Shown: positions 23,726-36,223, counted from the first letter of the stretch. The stretch: 64,000 nt of DNA from Leishmania mexicana MHOM/GT/2001/U1103 (GCF_000234665.1 NC_018312.1:566516-630515); one strand, 5' to 3'. Notes: a model not told the origin generated them from the letters alone. Program-made: numbers and translations.

Positions 23726-26700
23726 TGTTCACTCACCATTTAATATTCGTGCTTCCCCCTCTCCACCCGTTTTTGTTTATTGACTGAAGGTATGTCTTGT
23801 TGTTGCTGTTGCTCGCATTTTTGTTTTTGCGCTCTTGTGCGTTTTCGGGCCTTCTCCAGATCCGTCCAATCTCAAAGCGGAAGTCCGCGGCTCTGTGATC
23901 ATTTGGAGGAACGGATGTGACGGGAAAAAAACGAACAAAAGATACACAAGCGAGCACGAGAGAGTGAGCGAGGTAGGAGTAGATTGGTGGCGGCGGGAGA
24001 GTGGCGTTACTGTCTTTGCGCTTTCGGGTGTTAAATCGCCTACCCGTAAGAGTGGCAGCAGAGGGGGGAGACAATGGCAAAAAAGAAAGACGCATGGCTG
24101 TTGCTGCGTTTTGATGTGGGTAGTCGAATCACAGGATCCCTTGTGGGGTGATGGCCAGCCAGTGATTAACGCACGGGTGTGATGATGTGCGTGTGTGCGT
24201 GTGCGTCGGCGTGAGGGAGGAAAAGACGGGATGTCAGGAGTTGGGTCGGAAAGGCGGACAATGGCACAGATGCATGGCAGGAGCAGCCGCCGACAGACGA
24301 ACATGACTTGATCGTGAAAGAGGTGAGAATGAAAGCCGAGGAAACACATGCTCGAATACCGCACGAGTAGAGCAAGTGTCTCTGCAAACTGCACCCCGCT
24401 GCTAATTTCACACCCCTGGCAGGAACGCAAAACATAAAAATAGAGGAGTAGTCGTGCTTCGGCCACTGCTGTTCTCTCCTTCGCTAGAAGAAAAAGTCCC
24501 TTATTGACACGTGCGCCACCTCACCAGCGTCGCTGAACACCTGATGGACTTTTTTCGAAGGAGGAGGGTGTTTTCGTTTTTGTTGTTTCTCCTGCGGATC
24601 GGCTCTTCGACTTGTTTCGCGTGCGTATTCTTCCTGGCATCCCTTCGTCAGTGAAAACAGCGCCAAGGAGCCAAAAAAACGGCGAAAACGAGAACGACAC
24701 CCGCAGTCGTGAACAAAAAAAGAAAAAGTGGGGAGAGAGCAACAACAGCCACCGAAAAAAAAAAATAGTAAGTATAGCGCATCATCAAGACAAACCTAAG
24801 CACATGCGACCGCAGATGCACATGACCTCACACGCGCACGTACACACAGCAATGATCAGAGCGAAAACAAAAATGAGGAAAAAGAAAGTGAGGCAGATGC
24901 CAGCACTATCACCGCATTTTTTCACTTGTTAAGAAACTATATATCTCGCCAACAAGCGGCACACGTACGCACATCTACAGAGACGCAAAGACATATCCCT
25001 ACACGCACATGCACAGAAGCGAGCTGACAACCGAGACACCCGTGAACGACACACACTCACACGGTGCAAGGGTACGTAGAGTCCATTAAACGAGAGCAAC
25101 GGGCAATCGGTGCAACCCAAAGCTCTCCATGTACATGTATTTACATATACTTGCCGTCCACAAACCCTTAGTCAACTTCATCTTTCTTCCTGTCACAATG
25201 TTGCTCTTTTTTGTGTGGAGCCTTGCGCCTTTTTTTCGTTGCATTTTTGGGCTGGCGGTGGGACTCTCGATGCATTCCGCAAGCTTGCCACGACCTTCTC
25301 TATCCCCTCTCCATTCTTTCCGAATGGCACACAATTGGAGGCAAAAAGCGAAGGAGCAGCGGCGAAACGAAGAAAAGGGCTCGAGTAAAGGCCGCAAAAC
25401 GAGTGACGAAGGGGTCGAGAGTCCCCCCTTCACGATCTTCTGGAAGGTTTTAAGGCGTGTAGGTGCGTGTGATCATTACACGCTTTCATACCGGCAAAGG
25501 CATGAAGCACAACGAGCAAGCGTGAAAACGGGTCGTGTGACACCGCCTCTTCCTAACCACTTGACACACTCTCAGACACAAACCGCACACGCAGCACACT
25601 CCTTTTATAAGTCTTTCGCGTTTCGTCCTACAGCAGAAGCTGGCCCTCCAGCCCTCTCACGAAGCAATGATACTCTTCACACAAACGCGCGCGTGAAAAC
25701 AGTCCCCCCCCATACACAAAAAAAAGAGTCGACCACGAGCGAAAGAGGCGCCGGGGAAAAACAGCAGAAAGGAGAACGACACCATAGGGACCATAAGATC
25801 GTTCAACGCAACAGCCGCAAGGCGAGAGAAACAAGGAAAAAAAACATGCAAGCAAGGTGGCGCACTAAGGCATCGTTTGCCGTTCAGAGAAAGAGCAGAG
25901 CTACACCGACAGAGAATGAAAGAGGGAGGGAGGGGGGGATAAGAAAGTACAGTGGGTCTGCTGGGATGAAGTGAACAAGAAGGGAGCGAGTGCGATGGAA
26001 ATCGAGAGGGAAGGAGAAGCGAATGTGATGGGCGGTCTTTCCAAATACACAAGGAGGCAAAGGACAACACAAAACACGGGGGGGGTTGGGGGCGTTGGCG
26101 ATGGTGGCGTCGGTGAGGAGACTCAAGAATTCGAAAAAAGGGGAGAGAAAAGCGCAAGTGAAAGAGTCAGCGCACCCATGAAGCGGAAGAGAGGGAATCA
26201 GAGCAGCACGCACACACACACATGCATAGAAAACTATAGAGACACCTCACTTCAAGGCTCGCATTAGTGAGACACGAAGAGTCGGCAGACAACCGATGAA
26301 AAAGAGGTCTGAGCAAAGGGACTCGGTTATACTGATGATAGAACGCGGAAACGAAACCTGCTTGGCGACGAGCGATGTAGGATGGTAGTGAATGGGGGAG
26401 GGGGAATGAAAAAAGGGGGAAGGGATGAACGTCGAAGCATAAGCACGCGAAGAGCCGTAGGTGGAGCGACATGCACAGGGGCTCCCGTGTGTGCTTGTTT
26501 GCGTGTGTGGTTCCTCCTTTTTTTTGGGGGGGGGGGGGGAGACGGTTCGCTTGTTGATTGTCTGCTCTTGAGTGCGCGTGTGTGCGCGCGACTGTTGTGA
26601 AAGACAGTGATTATATTCGCGATCCAGCGAGTTGGATCCGAAAGGACTGAATAGCGATGAGGCATAGCAATAACGAAGACAGGAAAAAACAATATGAACA

Positions 26701-29572
26701 CACCAACTGTGGTACTTACAGCAACATAAATAATAATAATAAACAGAGCACAGAGATAAAGACTCGAAAGTGGGCGAGGACGAGGTGGGACAGACAAAGG
26801 ACAGACACACCCCTGTGTGCTGCACCATACGGCACACCCATAGACGCAGACACACAGTTGTGAACACATACACATACATGTGCACGCGTGAACGCAATGG
26901 AGAACTGGAACGTGACAAACCTTCGGAGACAAGAACGGCAAAAGTCGAGAAAAAAGGCGGAGACTTGGAGAAATCCGGGAAAGATAGGGCTTTGAAGAGA
27001 ACGACACTGGAAGCGGTCGGGGGCGGAGAGGTGAAACAGAGGGGGCGTTCACACTAAACTAAGACCGACGGCGAAAACACAGAGAGGCGAACAAAACAAC
27101 AGCACGCACAGCACAACGGGAAAAAAGGAGGGTGCAAAAGGGTTGAGAATTCCTTTACAGCTGCCTACTTCGTGTGTGTGTGTGTGTCTTGGGACTCACC
27201 CTTGTTTATGCTTTCTCGTCCATCAGTCGGGTACAAGGCAAGGACAAAAACGCACACGCACACATCCGCTCTACGCTTCTGCCGCGCCCTCTCTCTCCCT
27301 CTCTCTTGTCTCTCCGAAAAGCATCCCTTTTGCTGGTTCTATTTTTTTCTTGCGTGGGAGAAGAGGAGGGGAAGCATCCTTTCACCGTTTGCTGTTGTTC
27401 AGCGACATACCAAGTGAGCGCCAAACTACACAATCGCATTTAACAACAGCAGTAGAAAAAGGATCGGCATATACATAATATATATATATATACCACATAC
27501 ACGGTAACCACGAGATTTAAAAAAAAAGAAGGAAAAAGTGGGGATGGTGTTAAGGAAACCAAACAGAGAGTCGCGGACATATATACATGTATGTATAAAT
27601 TGATACATTACCTTATACATAAAAACGAGAACACATCCTACATGCACCAGAGCACGAGCGGCCGAGAGGCTCGCGCGTCTTGTCCTTTTCTCGAGCGCTC
27701 TCTCACATATACCTATACGCGCACGCACACACACACCTTAGGCTCACATCAAAAGAAGGCGTGCGAGAATGTCCAGTAAGCCTGAGAAGATGGTGGAGAA
27801 TAGTTAATGTGACGCAGAGCAGACAAACAAGAAAACGTACGCGAACAAGTCATAGAAGCCACAAGGCGGAAGAAGCCAAACCGAGGCCCCAAGCGAGAGA
27901 GGCCGGTGACGAGCGATCAAGAGAAAAGGCATACAAAAGGTGGGCGGAGAAACTGAATGAGAAATGGGGAAGCGAATGAAGAGGGGGGGCGGTATCGCAG
28001 AAGAGCTGCATGAGATAACGAACAAGATCGAACGCATTGGGAGCAGGCAAAGGAGAATACGTTTCGAACGAAAACAAAAACAGAAGACGTGGATGGGAAA
28101 GATCGGAGAACGTCAAGGAGGACGAAAGAGGGGAGCGACTGGCACAGGCAGTTGTGAACAACCAAAGAAACCATCAAACCAAAAATAAAAATTAGAAAAA
28201 AAAGAAAGACATGGAGAAAAGAGGATAACGCAAAAGAAGAACCGGAAAAAAAGAAAACAGTCAATATCAAAGAAACGCATGTGTGTCTCCTCCCTCTCGT
28301 TTTGAATCTCTCCCCGCCCCTCTGCCCTCTGTCCGCTGACAGTGGCGCCGAAGGGCATCAGCGGAGCAGCAACAAACAAACGAGCAGAGCGACGGCATCA
28401 AATTCAGAGGCGCATGCACACACACACAAAAAGAGGCGCCAACATAAAAATATACATATGCTCGAAGTAACTCAGAAGCATAGCAATACAAAATAAAAGA
28501 GAAAGAGGGCGTGACTCAAAAAGATCTCCAGTGACGAGGAGGGATGACCATGGGGCGGGTGTGCACGAGTGCTTCTGCAGTAGCTCGGTAGAGAGAGAGG
28601 AAGCCCAGCAGATGGACGAAGCGAGGCGGGGCAGCGAAACCCGAGAGCAACTCCGACACGATGAATACTGTTAACGCCAACAGCCTTCAAGATCTGGAAA
28701 GGACACGACAAAGGAAGTCTATCAGCTGATTCCGGGAAAAAAGCGAATAAAAAGCAATCCAAGACGTGCTAGGTCCATGGAATCGGGGAGCAGAGAACAA
28801 GCGCTGTGTGGCATCTCGACTGCGACCCAGGAGAACAACAAAAAAAGGGAGGCAAGACATCTTCTCACATCCTCCACGTCGCGAACAAAGTGAGAAGGAA
28901 GGACATCGAACTGAACGAAATAAAGGGCAACAAGGACACTTACACGCACACGCGTGCATACGGCCGTGAGAAGGAAATGGACAAGAGAAACGGCGCACGA
29001 GAGTCGCACTGCCTAGAGAGAGGAGGCAGAACGTTGAAGGGGGTATCAAAAAAAGTGTTGAAAAGGAGGAGGGAGGAAGCGATAAATCTCTCTTGTCTTG
29101 TGCGTCTGAGTATGCACTCGTGTGCGTGAGCATCAGCTTCGCGAGGATAGGCGGAGGGAGCGGAGGAAGACCAGAGCGACTTGGAGATCAATGGGCGGGA
29201 CATACCGGCGCAGAGCAAATCAGACGAGAGAGAGACCGAGAAGTCAGCACAGAAACGTCCGCACAGACGAGCATTGCCATCGGTGAATTGAAGCACGCGC
29301 ACAGCGCACGCAAGCAAAAAGAGCAAACGAGAAAGCAACAACGCAACCGCAAAGGCAGGTTCATATGCTCCAGTTGTGCATAAAAACTGAGGCGGCACAC
29401 GCACATATATATATTATAGAGAGAGGGAGAGGGAGAACCCACACCAAATTCGAGCAGGGTCGAATCGGCTCGTGGCAGTGGAGCACAACACAAAGGAGAA
29501 AAAGTAGGCCAATGCACAACACAGGAAAAACGTTTTCTTCATTCCATGTGCACATGAACCGTGCGTGCCTGC

Positions 29573-29598
29573 GTGTGTGTGTGTGTGTGTGTGTGTGT
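29573..29598. repeat. (GT)n microsatellite
   Basis: About 13 perfect GT units on the plus strand, read as CA on the coding strand. Confidence 0.9.
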
Positions 29599-31469
29599 GG
29601 CGAGCAAGATGATGGGTGAGTGGAGGGTAGATCAGGAAACGAAGGACCACATCTGATGTACGAACGTGAGAAAGGAAAAGGGCGTCAGAGGAGACGGCTG
29701 CACTGGCTCATCTCTAGCTTTATCGAACAAGGACAGGGAAAGGACTGAAGCGCAAGGGGTAGGTAGCGGTGCTTGGGTGCAAGACGACTAGAGAACCGCG
29801 CTGGAAAAGACGGGTGAGGGTGGAGAAGGGTGAGAAAGAAAAAGAATATGGCAGCAATCCCTGCATCTACCGATTCTTGCACAGCAGTGGGGCAGTGTGT
29901 ACAAGACGTGAAGAAGGACGAGTGCAGCGCACTCATGCACACAGGCAAAACAAAACGAGCAATAAACAAATAAGGCCTATAGGGGGTGTCTCTTTCCGGA
30001 CTGGTGGTCGGATGAGGCCTTCGGCGTGTCGTATGTCTTTCTTCACATCTTCTTCCATGCCCTCCCTTTTTTTTTCGGGAGAGAGGTCGTCCCGCGACGT
30101 CCTCACATAGGTCCTCGCATACGCGCGACAGAGACAGACAGTAACGCTGCTGAAGACTGACAAGCGCGGAGATACATGTGTGTGCGCTCGACAGGGGGAA
30201 TGTCTCACACGGAGACGAGAGCAGCGAAAGCAATGAGAGCGGCGTACAGGGGAGGAAAAAGCGAAACGAGGAGCGAGTCGCTGAAGCAACACGGCCGGAT
30301 GAACGCTACAAAAACAACAAAGACACGGTGTCTCTCACGAGACCATGTAGGACTGTGGTAGTGCATGTCAAGGTGCAGAGCGCCCATATCTTTTTTTTTT
30401 AATGCGGGAGTGGCCACATGCAAGTGCATGGCTGTTATTGCTGTCTTCGGAAGCGCACGAGCACAAGCACACCGATCCGCACGTTTAAATGCCGTACCCA
30501 CATTTCATAGAGAACAGCACAGGCGAGACAGAAAGCTCATGAGCAACCTGAGAAGATGGCGAGGGGGACGGAAAACATGTAAGAGGAAGGAGGGCAACAA
30601 AGGGGGAGGGATGAAGCGGAGGAAAAAAAAGAGGTGAAGGATGCCGGAGACAAACCCCACAGAAGACGCAGATCAAGAGTCATCACAAGTAAAGGGCGCA
30701 ACGCGAGCGAGCGAAATAATACACACACACACACACTTAAAGACAGACACCAGAAATACGAAAAGGCAACCAGCGAAAACGCATGCACACGACAAAATCA
30801 AACAAGAACAAAAAAGAGAGGGAAGGCAGAGAACGCGTGACGAAGACTAGACACCGAGCGACGTGCGTAGACCTTGAGAAGGTACAGAAGCCGGCATACA
30901 AGGGCACCACGCAGAAGAGGCGATGGAGGTCAACAAGCACAAGATCCCATCCGGGTTTGACAGGTACGCTCCGCCTTCCTCGAAACAGAGCACAATATAA
31001 AGTAAGTGAATGCGGGTACAATGCACAAACCACCGCAGAGAAAGACACACACACACACTGGCTATAACATCCCGAGTACAAGCGTGCACACCACAAGGAA
31101 GATCGCCATGAAGTGAAACCGCTGCTCCTGAAGAATGATGAGAGACAATCACGAGATAGGGGAGATGAGAGAGAGAAACGAATAAAAAAAAAGTGGAGGA
31201 CACCGAACCTGCAACAGTCAACAACACGAAGAGATAAAAGCACCGAAAACGGTTAAGGTGGGGTGGCGAATCCAAGGAGAGCACGCCCATCTGTGGGAGG
31301 GGGGGGGTCAATAAGCGTCTGTACGGAGTGCGAAACAGAAAAAACGTTCAGCAGATATAGCCAAAAACGCAGCACACACAGAGATACAAGCATACACCAT
31401 CTGCATCCCCGCACGCACAGAGAGGCACACAAACCAACCACGCACAACACCACATTGCCGCACTAGTCG

Positions 31470-32235
31470 TTTTTGTACCGTCATCCTGTCACTCTACCAC
31501 CGACAAGTGGGCAAATATAAGCGCTCAACCACAGTTCGCTTACCCCTGTCACAGTGCCGCTACACACGAGTCGCCCAGGACAGAAGACCCTGCCATCGAA
31601 TCCGACCATGCGTCTCATCGTTTTCTTCTTGCCCTTCCTCGCACGCATGCCGCACGATCGGCGACACACGCACACGGGTGGTCCGCATGCCTTGATCCAA
31701 ACGGAGCCGCCTTCAGGGTCCCGCACGAGGGCGGCGGCTGTCGCGTCTGTCGTGGAGGCAGCAGGGGGTGGGGGTCAAGGGGGCGTGCCGGGCGAGCGCA
31801 AGCAACGGAGCTGGCCACACTCAGGCCAGGGCCCTCCGAGACCTTGCACAGGACAGCCTGTCTGCCGTGCTTCTCCCTCAGTCTCTGCAAGCCGCGGCAT
31901 GCCGTAATGTGGTGCGGGGACTCGCTGCTGCCATTCGGGGGTGGCCTCGCCATGCTTCCGGCATCTGCGCCTCATCAGTGCAGACCCGGTCGGACGTAGG
32001 AGACACACCGCACGCTCCGGCTGCGCTCACCTGCGCATGCGCACAGTGCTCGCATTCCTGCATCCTCGGGCCTCTGCTTCAGGACAACGCTGCTGTCGGT
32101 GGCGTCGCTGGCCCGCTCGACCACATGTGCCGCCCCACAGGCGGGACGCCGCGATGCGTGTGTGGCAAGGCAGCAGGGACATCCCGCCCCTCTGCTGAAT
32201 CCGCAGGCCTTTCGCAGGCGTGGGTGTGGCGAGCG
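31470..32235 (-). mobile_element. SIDER-like retroposon, copy B
   Basis: 31526-32235 is the second copy of the 710-bp block at 6161-6870 (7 substitutions, no indel). On the minus strand the 3' end runs through about 50 further bases to a short oligo-A (T5 on the plus strand, 31470-31474). The 5' end is abrupt at 32235, where copy A continues. It lies 0.93 kb downstream of the RBP2 stop in sense orientation, the usual place of a SIDER in a 3' UTR, where such elements can influence mRNA decay or translation. Copy A and copy B are in direct orientation, 25,365 bases apart. Confidence 0.7.
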
Positions 32236-33166
32236 CAGGAGGGTTTCGATGTCTGAATGCTGTGTGTAAGAGCTGAGCAGGTAGGGAAAGCAAAAGAACG
32301 AGCAAAGAGGAAAAAAAAACAGGAGAAGTCACGGATGTCTTCAGATCCCAACCACTGCGGCCACCAAGCTCCACGGTGTGGAACGAAAGGGAGGACGCGG
32401 ACAGGGATGGAAACAACAACGAGAGAGAAACGGGAAAGCAAAGATGAGCAAAGAAAAGGGTTGGGGGACGCGGCGAAGCACACGGCGAGGAAGGGACCGT
32501 ACAAACGAAAAGAAAACGCGTTAACGACCGTAATATCCAAACCAAGATGCCAAGCCGAAGATAGAACACCTCGAAAGAGAGAGACAGACAGACAGAGGGG
32601 CGAGGGAAAGACAACGACGACTAGACAGAGAGGGGCCTTCAACAGGGGACACACAAAACAAAACGAAGTATCCAGTGTATGAGGGCACCCTGAAAGGAAA
32701 GTGACGGCGCTCTACCTGCCGCAAACAAGAACGGCGCGGCTTGGGATTCAACTACAGCGCGCCAAAGACTGCCGGTGGAGGAAAACCTTGTTATCCCTTG
32801 CGCTGTGGCAGGCTGGTGTAGTCGTCTCCGCTGCCGCCAAACAAGCATACACTCACCTAGGGGTGCTGTTGGTTTCGCCCATCTCACCACCCCTTGCACT
32901 CTTCTTCCCCACCCCCAACGAACCTATTATATGTATGTCACCCCAACACTGGGGTCGTGCTTGCTAAAAAGTGCCGCCGTTGTTCCTGCCTACGTCTGCT
33001 GCACATACGGTAAAGGAAAAAAAAACGGTCAAACGAACGCACCTACACAGCGAGCTGCATGTTGAGGCGCGCCTTCTGCTGCTGGTGTTGGCGATGAACG
33101 GTCTCTCTGATCCTCCACTCTCACCGTCGAAGGTTCTACGGAGCGTATATGTGGGCTGTGGCGGTG
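32236..33166. other. Proximal 3' region of RBP2
   Basis: 931 bases without a gene. The part nearest the stop (about 32700-33160) is mixed in composition; the part next to the SIDER-like repeat is purine-rich on the plus strand. It is probably 3' UTR. Nothing else is recognised. Confidence 0.6.
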
Positions 33167-35938
33167 TCAGCAAAAAAGTTTGGTGCTTTCAGTAGAGTAC
33201 GGATTGTTGTAGTATCGCATCCGCCCCGATGAAGGAGTACCTGTGCTAATCGGCTTCGCGCCAGCCTGATCAGCTGACAGGGTCGAGATTGAGATGGGCG
33301 ACGTGGGCGGTGTAGTGCCAGGGGCGGAGGCTTCGTTGCAGCTGATTGAGAGCATACTTCCTTTTCGCGCGGCCGTCGGTGAAGAAGCTGCCGGTGCTAG
33401 TGCGCTGCAGCTCGCACTTATCGCCGGCATCGATGGCGGGGAGCCACTCACATTGAAACGCTCATTTTGTCGCTTTGTGTTGTGCACGTGTGTCCGCACA
33501 GCACGGCGCCACGACTCGGACGCACCCGTGCGCACCGTCGGCGACTCCATGTTGTGCGTCGCACCGGTGATAGGCGTGGTGCCGCTGCAAAAGTTGTGGC
33601 TGGGTGGGGTAGAGTTCATGTCAGAAATACTCCCGCTGCTTGAAACGGACAGCCTTGTAGACAACTGAGGAGCCACATTCGTTTGAACACCTATCGGCAC
33701 AAAAGCACCGCACACAGGGCGGTTTGTCGCTACAACACCCGGTGCAGTCATGCTTGTTGGAGAGGTGCGTTGGGGCCCAGTGCTCTGCTGCGGACTGCCA
33801 TGTGCGCTGGAGAATACCATTGACGGGGTAGAGCCCAGGCGAAGTGGTCCTGGGGGTGGGGCTGAACCAGCTACTGGCGGAGAGCAGTTCGCTTCCATGT
33901 GTTTTCGGGTAAGCTGCGTCGACGCCGAAAGGTTAATGCTCTGATTGGTGTCAACGCCAGTGGTCTCGCACCACGGGCCGCTGACCGGCACCTGCGGAGA
34001 CCCACCATTAGACGCATCTGTGGCGGCCGTGAATTTTCCGTCGCTCGGGCGACTACTGAAATACAAGAAACTGCCGCTGGGGCAACCGCCCGCACTGCCA
34101 GCGCCCGCCGTCCCATCAGGCAAATTCTGGTCGTTTAACTTCGAGGGGGTCAAGAGGCCACCATAGGCGGCGACAGCGTTAGCGTCAAAGGACAGGGAGG
34201 CAGCCTGGCGATACGAGTGTGCCAGCATCGGCGCGGAGACCGATGAGGAGTGAGGGCTAACACGGCCCTCCCTGTCACCAGCGTAAGTCGGTATTGGCTG
34301 ATGATGCCGACTCGGTGAGCCCCCTATAATGTTAGACGCCAGCGGAGTCACACAAGCCGGAGTGCCACCTCCAGAGACGCTCATTTGCAGTCGTTGCGAC
34401 GTGCCCTGGTGGCTGCCCGTCGATGCCTCGCGAGGATCTGGCGCCGCGTACGCAGCGCTGCCATCGAAAACGGGCATGATGTAGGACGACGGGGATGTTT
34501 CAAAGCCATGAGTCTCAAACATGCCCTGCTGAGATACAGCCGGGTGCTGCTGGTGTGGCTGCAGGTGCTGATGATGCTGCGCAGCCGCAGCAATGTCGAA
34601 CGGTGAGCTAGACACACCAGGCATCATGGGCGACGTGCGCACAGCTGGGAACCCGATCAGGCCTGTTACCGATAGAATCGGCCCAGTCGCCTCTGCGTTC
34701 TTCATGAACCGTCGCCGCTGACTGCTTTCGGCCAGCTTGATCATGATGGGGATGCCGTTGCACGACGCGAACGGCTTCGTGTTGTGCACCTCCCGCGCCG
34801 CCCGCTCCGCCGCGCCCTCCTCGGTGTAGATCACAAACGCAATCAGTCGCACCATCGCCTCATCCTGCACCGGCGACGTATCCTTGTGGAGCGTCACCTG
34901 GCGCACACTGCCGAACGCCCCAAACAGCTCCTCTAGGTCAGTCCTCGTGCAGTCGAGCGGAACATTGCGCACAAACAGCTTCATGATCTTCTTGCGCGCT
35001 TCGCCGGCGGGGGCACCGTCGTGCTGCTTTCGCGCCCATTGGACGACCAGCGGTTTGGCTTCATGCACACACACAGGGTTCGTGCGGTCGCCGAAGGCCT
35101 CCAGTGCGCGGCACGCATCCATGTGTTCTGAATAGCGCACAAAAGCGGTGCCCAGGCCTGCACCTGTGTGGATATCACGCATCACAGCACAACTCACTAC
35201 CTCGCCAAACGGATCGAATAAGGTGTGCAAGGCGACCTCTGTCATGTGGGGGCCAATGTTGTAGAGTATCAGGTTCGTGCTGCTATGCTCCGTCGGCGTC
35301 ACGGGCGTTGGTGCGGACGATGTCGATATCAGACCCGGGTATTCGCTCATTGAGAAGTTCGTGTTGGCTGGCGTGGCGGCAGACGACGGCGGCGTGGACG
35401 GTGAGTCAAGCACGCCAGAGAGCGGAGTCACAAAGTTCATGGCCATTGCCGCACAGGCCGCCGTGCCCGGAGGTCCTGACATCAGCACCGGCTCGCCAAG
35501 ACGCTCCACAGAGAGAGCCGGCATCGGGCGAAAACCCGCCATACCACCAGCGGCGCGGTAGTTAGTCGGGGAACGGCCACGGATGGCGTCCGCGCAGAAC
35601 TGCTGCTGCGTGTACTGGCGCGCAGCCAGCTCCATGGCAGGTACCATCATTGAGGACTGCACCACATCTGCCGATGGCACGTAGCCTAACGACAGGCCTG
35701 GAAAACCTGAGTGGGTCCCGCCTCCTCCCACAGGTATGTGCACAGACATCGGCGACTGGCTCGATGTGGGCACGGCTACCCCGGGAGAATGGCGCAGCCT
35801 TGTTGCGCTCATCGGCGAGGTGCCAGGCGAGGACGAGGATGTGGTACACGCATGCAATTGCTGCTGCTGCTGCTGCTGCTCCGCATCGATGGGAATGGAC
35901 GAAGCCATCACAATTGAATTCATGTTGCGTGCCGTCAT
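33167..35938 (-). CDS. Double-RRM RNA-binding protein (RBP2)
   Basis: 923 aa from the ATG at 35938. The frame stays open upstream, but the only earlier initiator-like codon is a TTG inside pyrimidine-rich leader, so that extension is rejected. RRM1 is at about 221-302 (RNP2 LILYNI, RNP1 GTAFVRYS; a few residues longer than the RBP1 domain before its last strand) and RRM2 at about 319-403 (LFVRNV, LIAFVIYT). The first 220 residues carry a run of seven Gln (21-27) and Ser/Pro/Thr/Gly-rich sequence; the 520 residues after RRM2 are low-complexity Ser/Thr/Pro/Gln/Gly. It probably regulates mRNAs. It is a paralogue of the genes at 17583 and 47439, and RRM2 is almost identical in DNA to RBP1. An AG-free stretch over the start leaves Met43 (35812) as an alternative start. 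Confidence 0.93.
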   Translation of the reverse strand: MTARNMNSIVMASSIPIDAEQQQQQQQLHACTTSSSSPGTSPMSATRLRHSPGVAVPTSSQSPMSVHIPVGGGGTHSGFPGLSLGYVPSADVVQSSMMVPAMELAARQYTQQQFCADAIRGRSPTNYRAAGGMAGFRPMPALSVERLGEPVLMSGPPGTAACAAMAMNFVTPLSGVLDSPSTPPSSAATPANTNFSMSEYPGLISTSSAPTPVTPTEHSSTNLILYNIGPHMTEVALHTLFDPFGEVVSCAVMRDIHTGAGLGTAFVRYSEHMDACRALEAFGDRTNPVCVHEAKPLVVQWARKQHDGAPAGEARKKIMKLFVRNVPLDCTRTDLEELFGAFGSVRQVTLHKDTSPVQDEAMVRLIAFVIYTEEGAAERAAREVHNTKPFASCNGIPIMIKLAESSQRRRFMKNAEATGPILSVTGLIGFPAVRTSPMMPGVSSSPFDIAAAAQHHQHLQPHQQHPAVSQQGMFETHGFETSPSSYIMPVFDGSAAYAAPDPREASTGSHQGTSQRLQMSVSGGGTPACVTPLASNIIGGSPSRHHQPIPTYAGDREGRVSPHSSSVSAPMLAHSYRQAASLSFDANAVAAYGGLLTPSKLNDQNLPDGTAGAGSAGGCPSGSFLYFSSRPSDGKFTAATDASNGGSPQVPVSGPWCETTGVDTNQSINLSASTQLTRKHMEANCSPPVAGSAPPPGPLRLGSTPSMVFSSAHGSPQQSTGPQRTSPTSMTAPGVVATNRPVCGAFVPIGVQTNVAPQLSTRLSVSSSGSISDMNSTPPSHNFCSGTTPITGATHNMESPTVRTGASESWRRAVRTHVHNTKRQNERFNVSGSPPSMPAISASCSALAPAASSPTAARKGSMLSISCNEASAPGTTPPTSPISISTLSADQAGAKPISTGTPSSGRMRYYNNPYSTESTKLFC
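34742..35002 (-). repeat. RRM2 conversion tract, RBP2 copy
   Basis: Partner of 18636-18896 with one mismatch in 261 bases. The adjacent linker and RRM1 DNA of the two genes differ widely, including at third codon positions, so shared ancestry alone does not explain the match. Confidence 0.95.
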
Positions 35939-36222
35939 GGTGAGAGAGAATGAGAGGGGAGGAGGACAAAGAAAAAAAAAGAACACACAAAAGCGAACAA
36001 AAAAAAGGAGAGGAAGCGCGGTTGCGGAATACCGAGTGAGAATGAAAAGCGAAAAAGGCCAGAGCGAAGTCAAATAAAAAAAAACGAGTACAAGCAGGGT
36101 AGACAGATGCGAGAAGAGCAGGAGAAGTGGAAGGGCGTAAGAGCAAAAAGGTCAAAAAGTGAAACAAAATACACCAAAGGGTGCACGGCAGTAGAAGAGT
36201 CAACACAAGGGAAGAGGTGGTC
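35881..36222 (-). promoter_or_regulatory. AG-free pyrimidine-rich leader over the RBP2 start
   Basis: On the coding strand no AG dinucleotide occurs across 342 bases that include long T/C tracts ending just before the ATG at 35938. The first AG downstream is in the poly-Gln codons at 35879-35880. Trans-splicing normally uses the first AG after the pyrimidine tract, so this stretch probably belongs to a splice-acceptor region. Whether the acceptor is upstream (about 36223) or within the annotated ORF cannot be decided here. Confidence 0.45.
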
Positions 36223-36223
36223 C

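Larger units (their letters stand above)
19619..31469. other. 11.9-kb gene-free spacer between RBP1 and RBP2
   Basis: No gene is supported. It is mostly purine-rich on the plus strand. Long minus-strand frames at 20151-20879, 20962-21762 and 26327-27052 are compositional, made of F/S/L/C-rich runs with no domain. Notable local features are an AT-rich microsatellite cluster (about 23590-23725), a T-run followed by 14 G (26526-26539), an AT repeat near 27478-27493, a GT repeat (29573-29598), and a GC-rich potential hairpin (22987-23026). It probably holds the RBP2 3' UTR and intergenic DNA. Confidence 0.6.

Noticed and set aside
35939..36073. N-terminal extension of RBP2 with a hydrophobic signal-like segment
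   Set aside because: The extension begins at TTG and its hydrophobic stretch is the translated pyrimidine tract of the leader.
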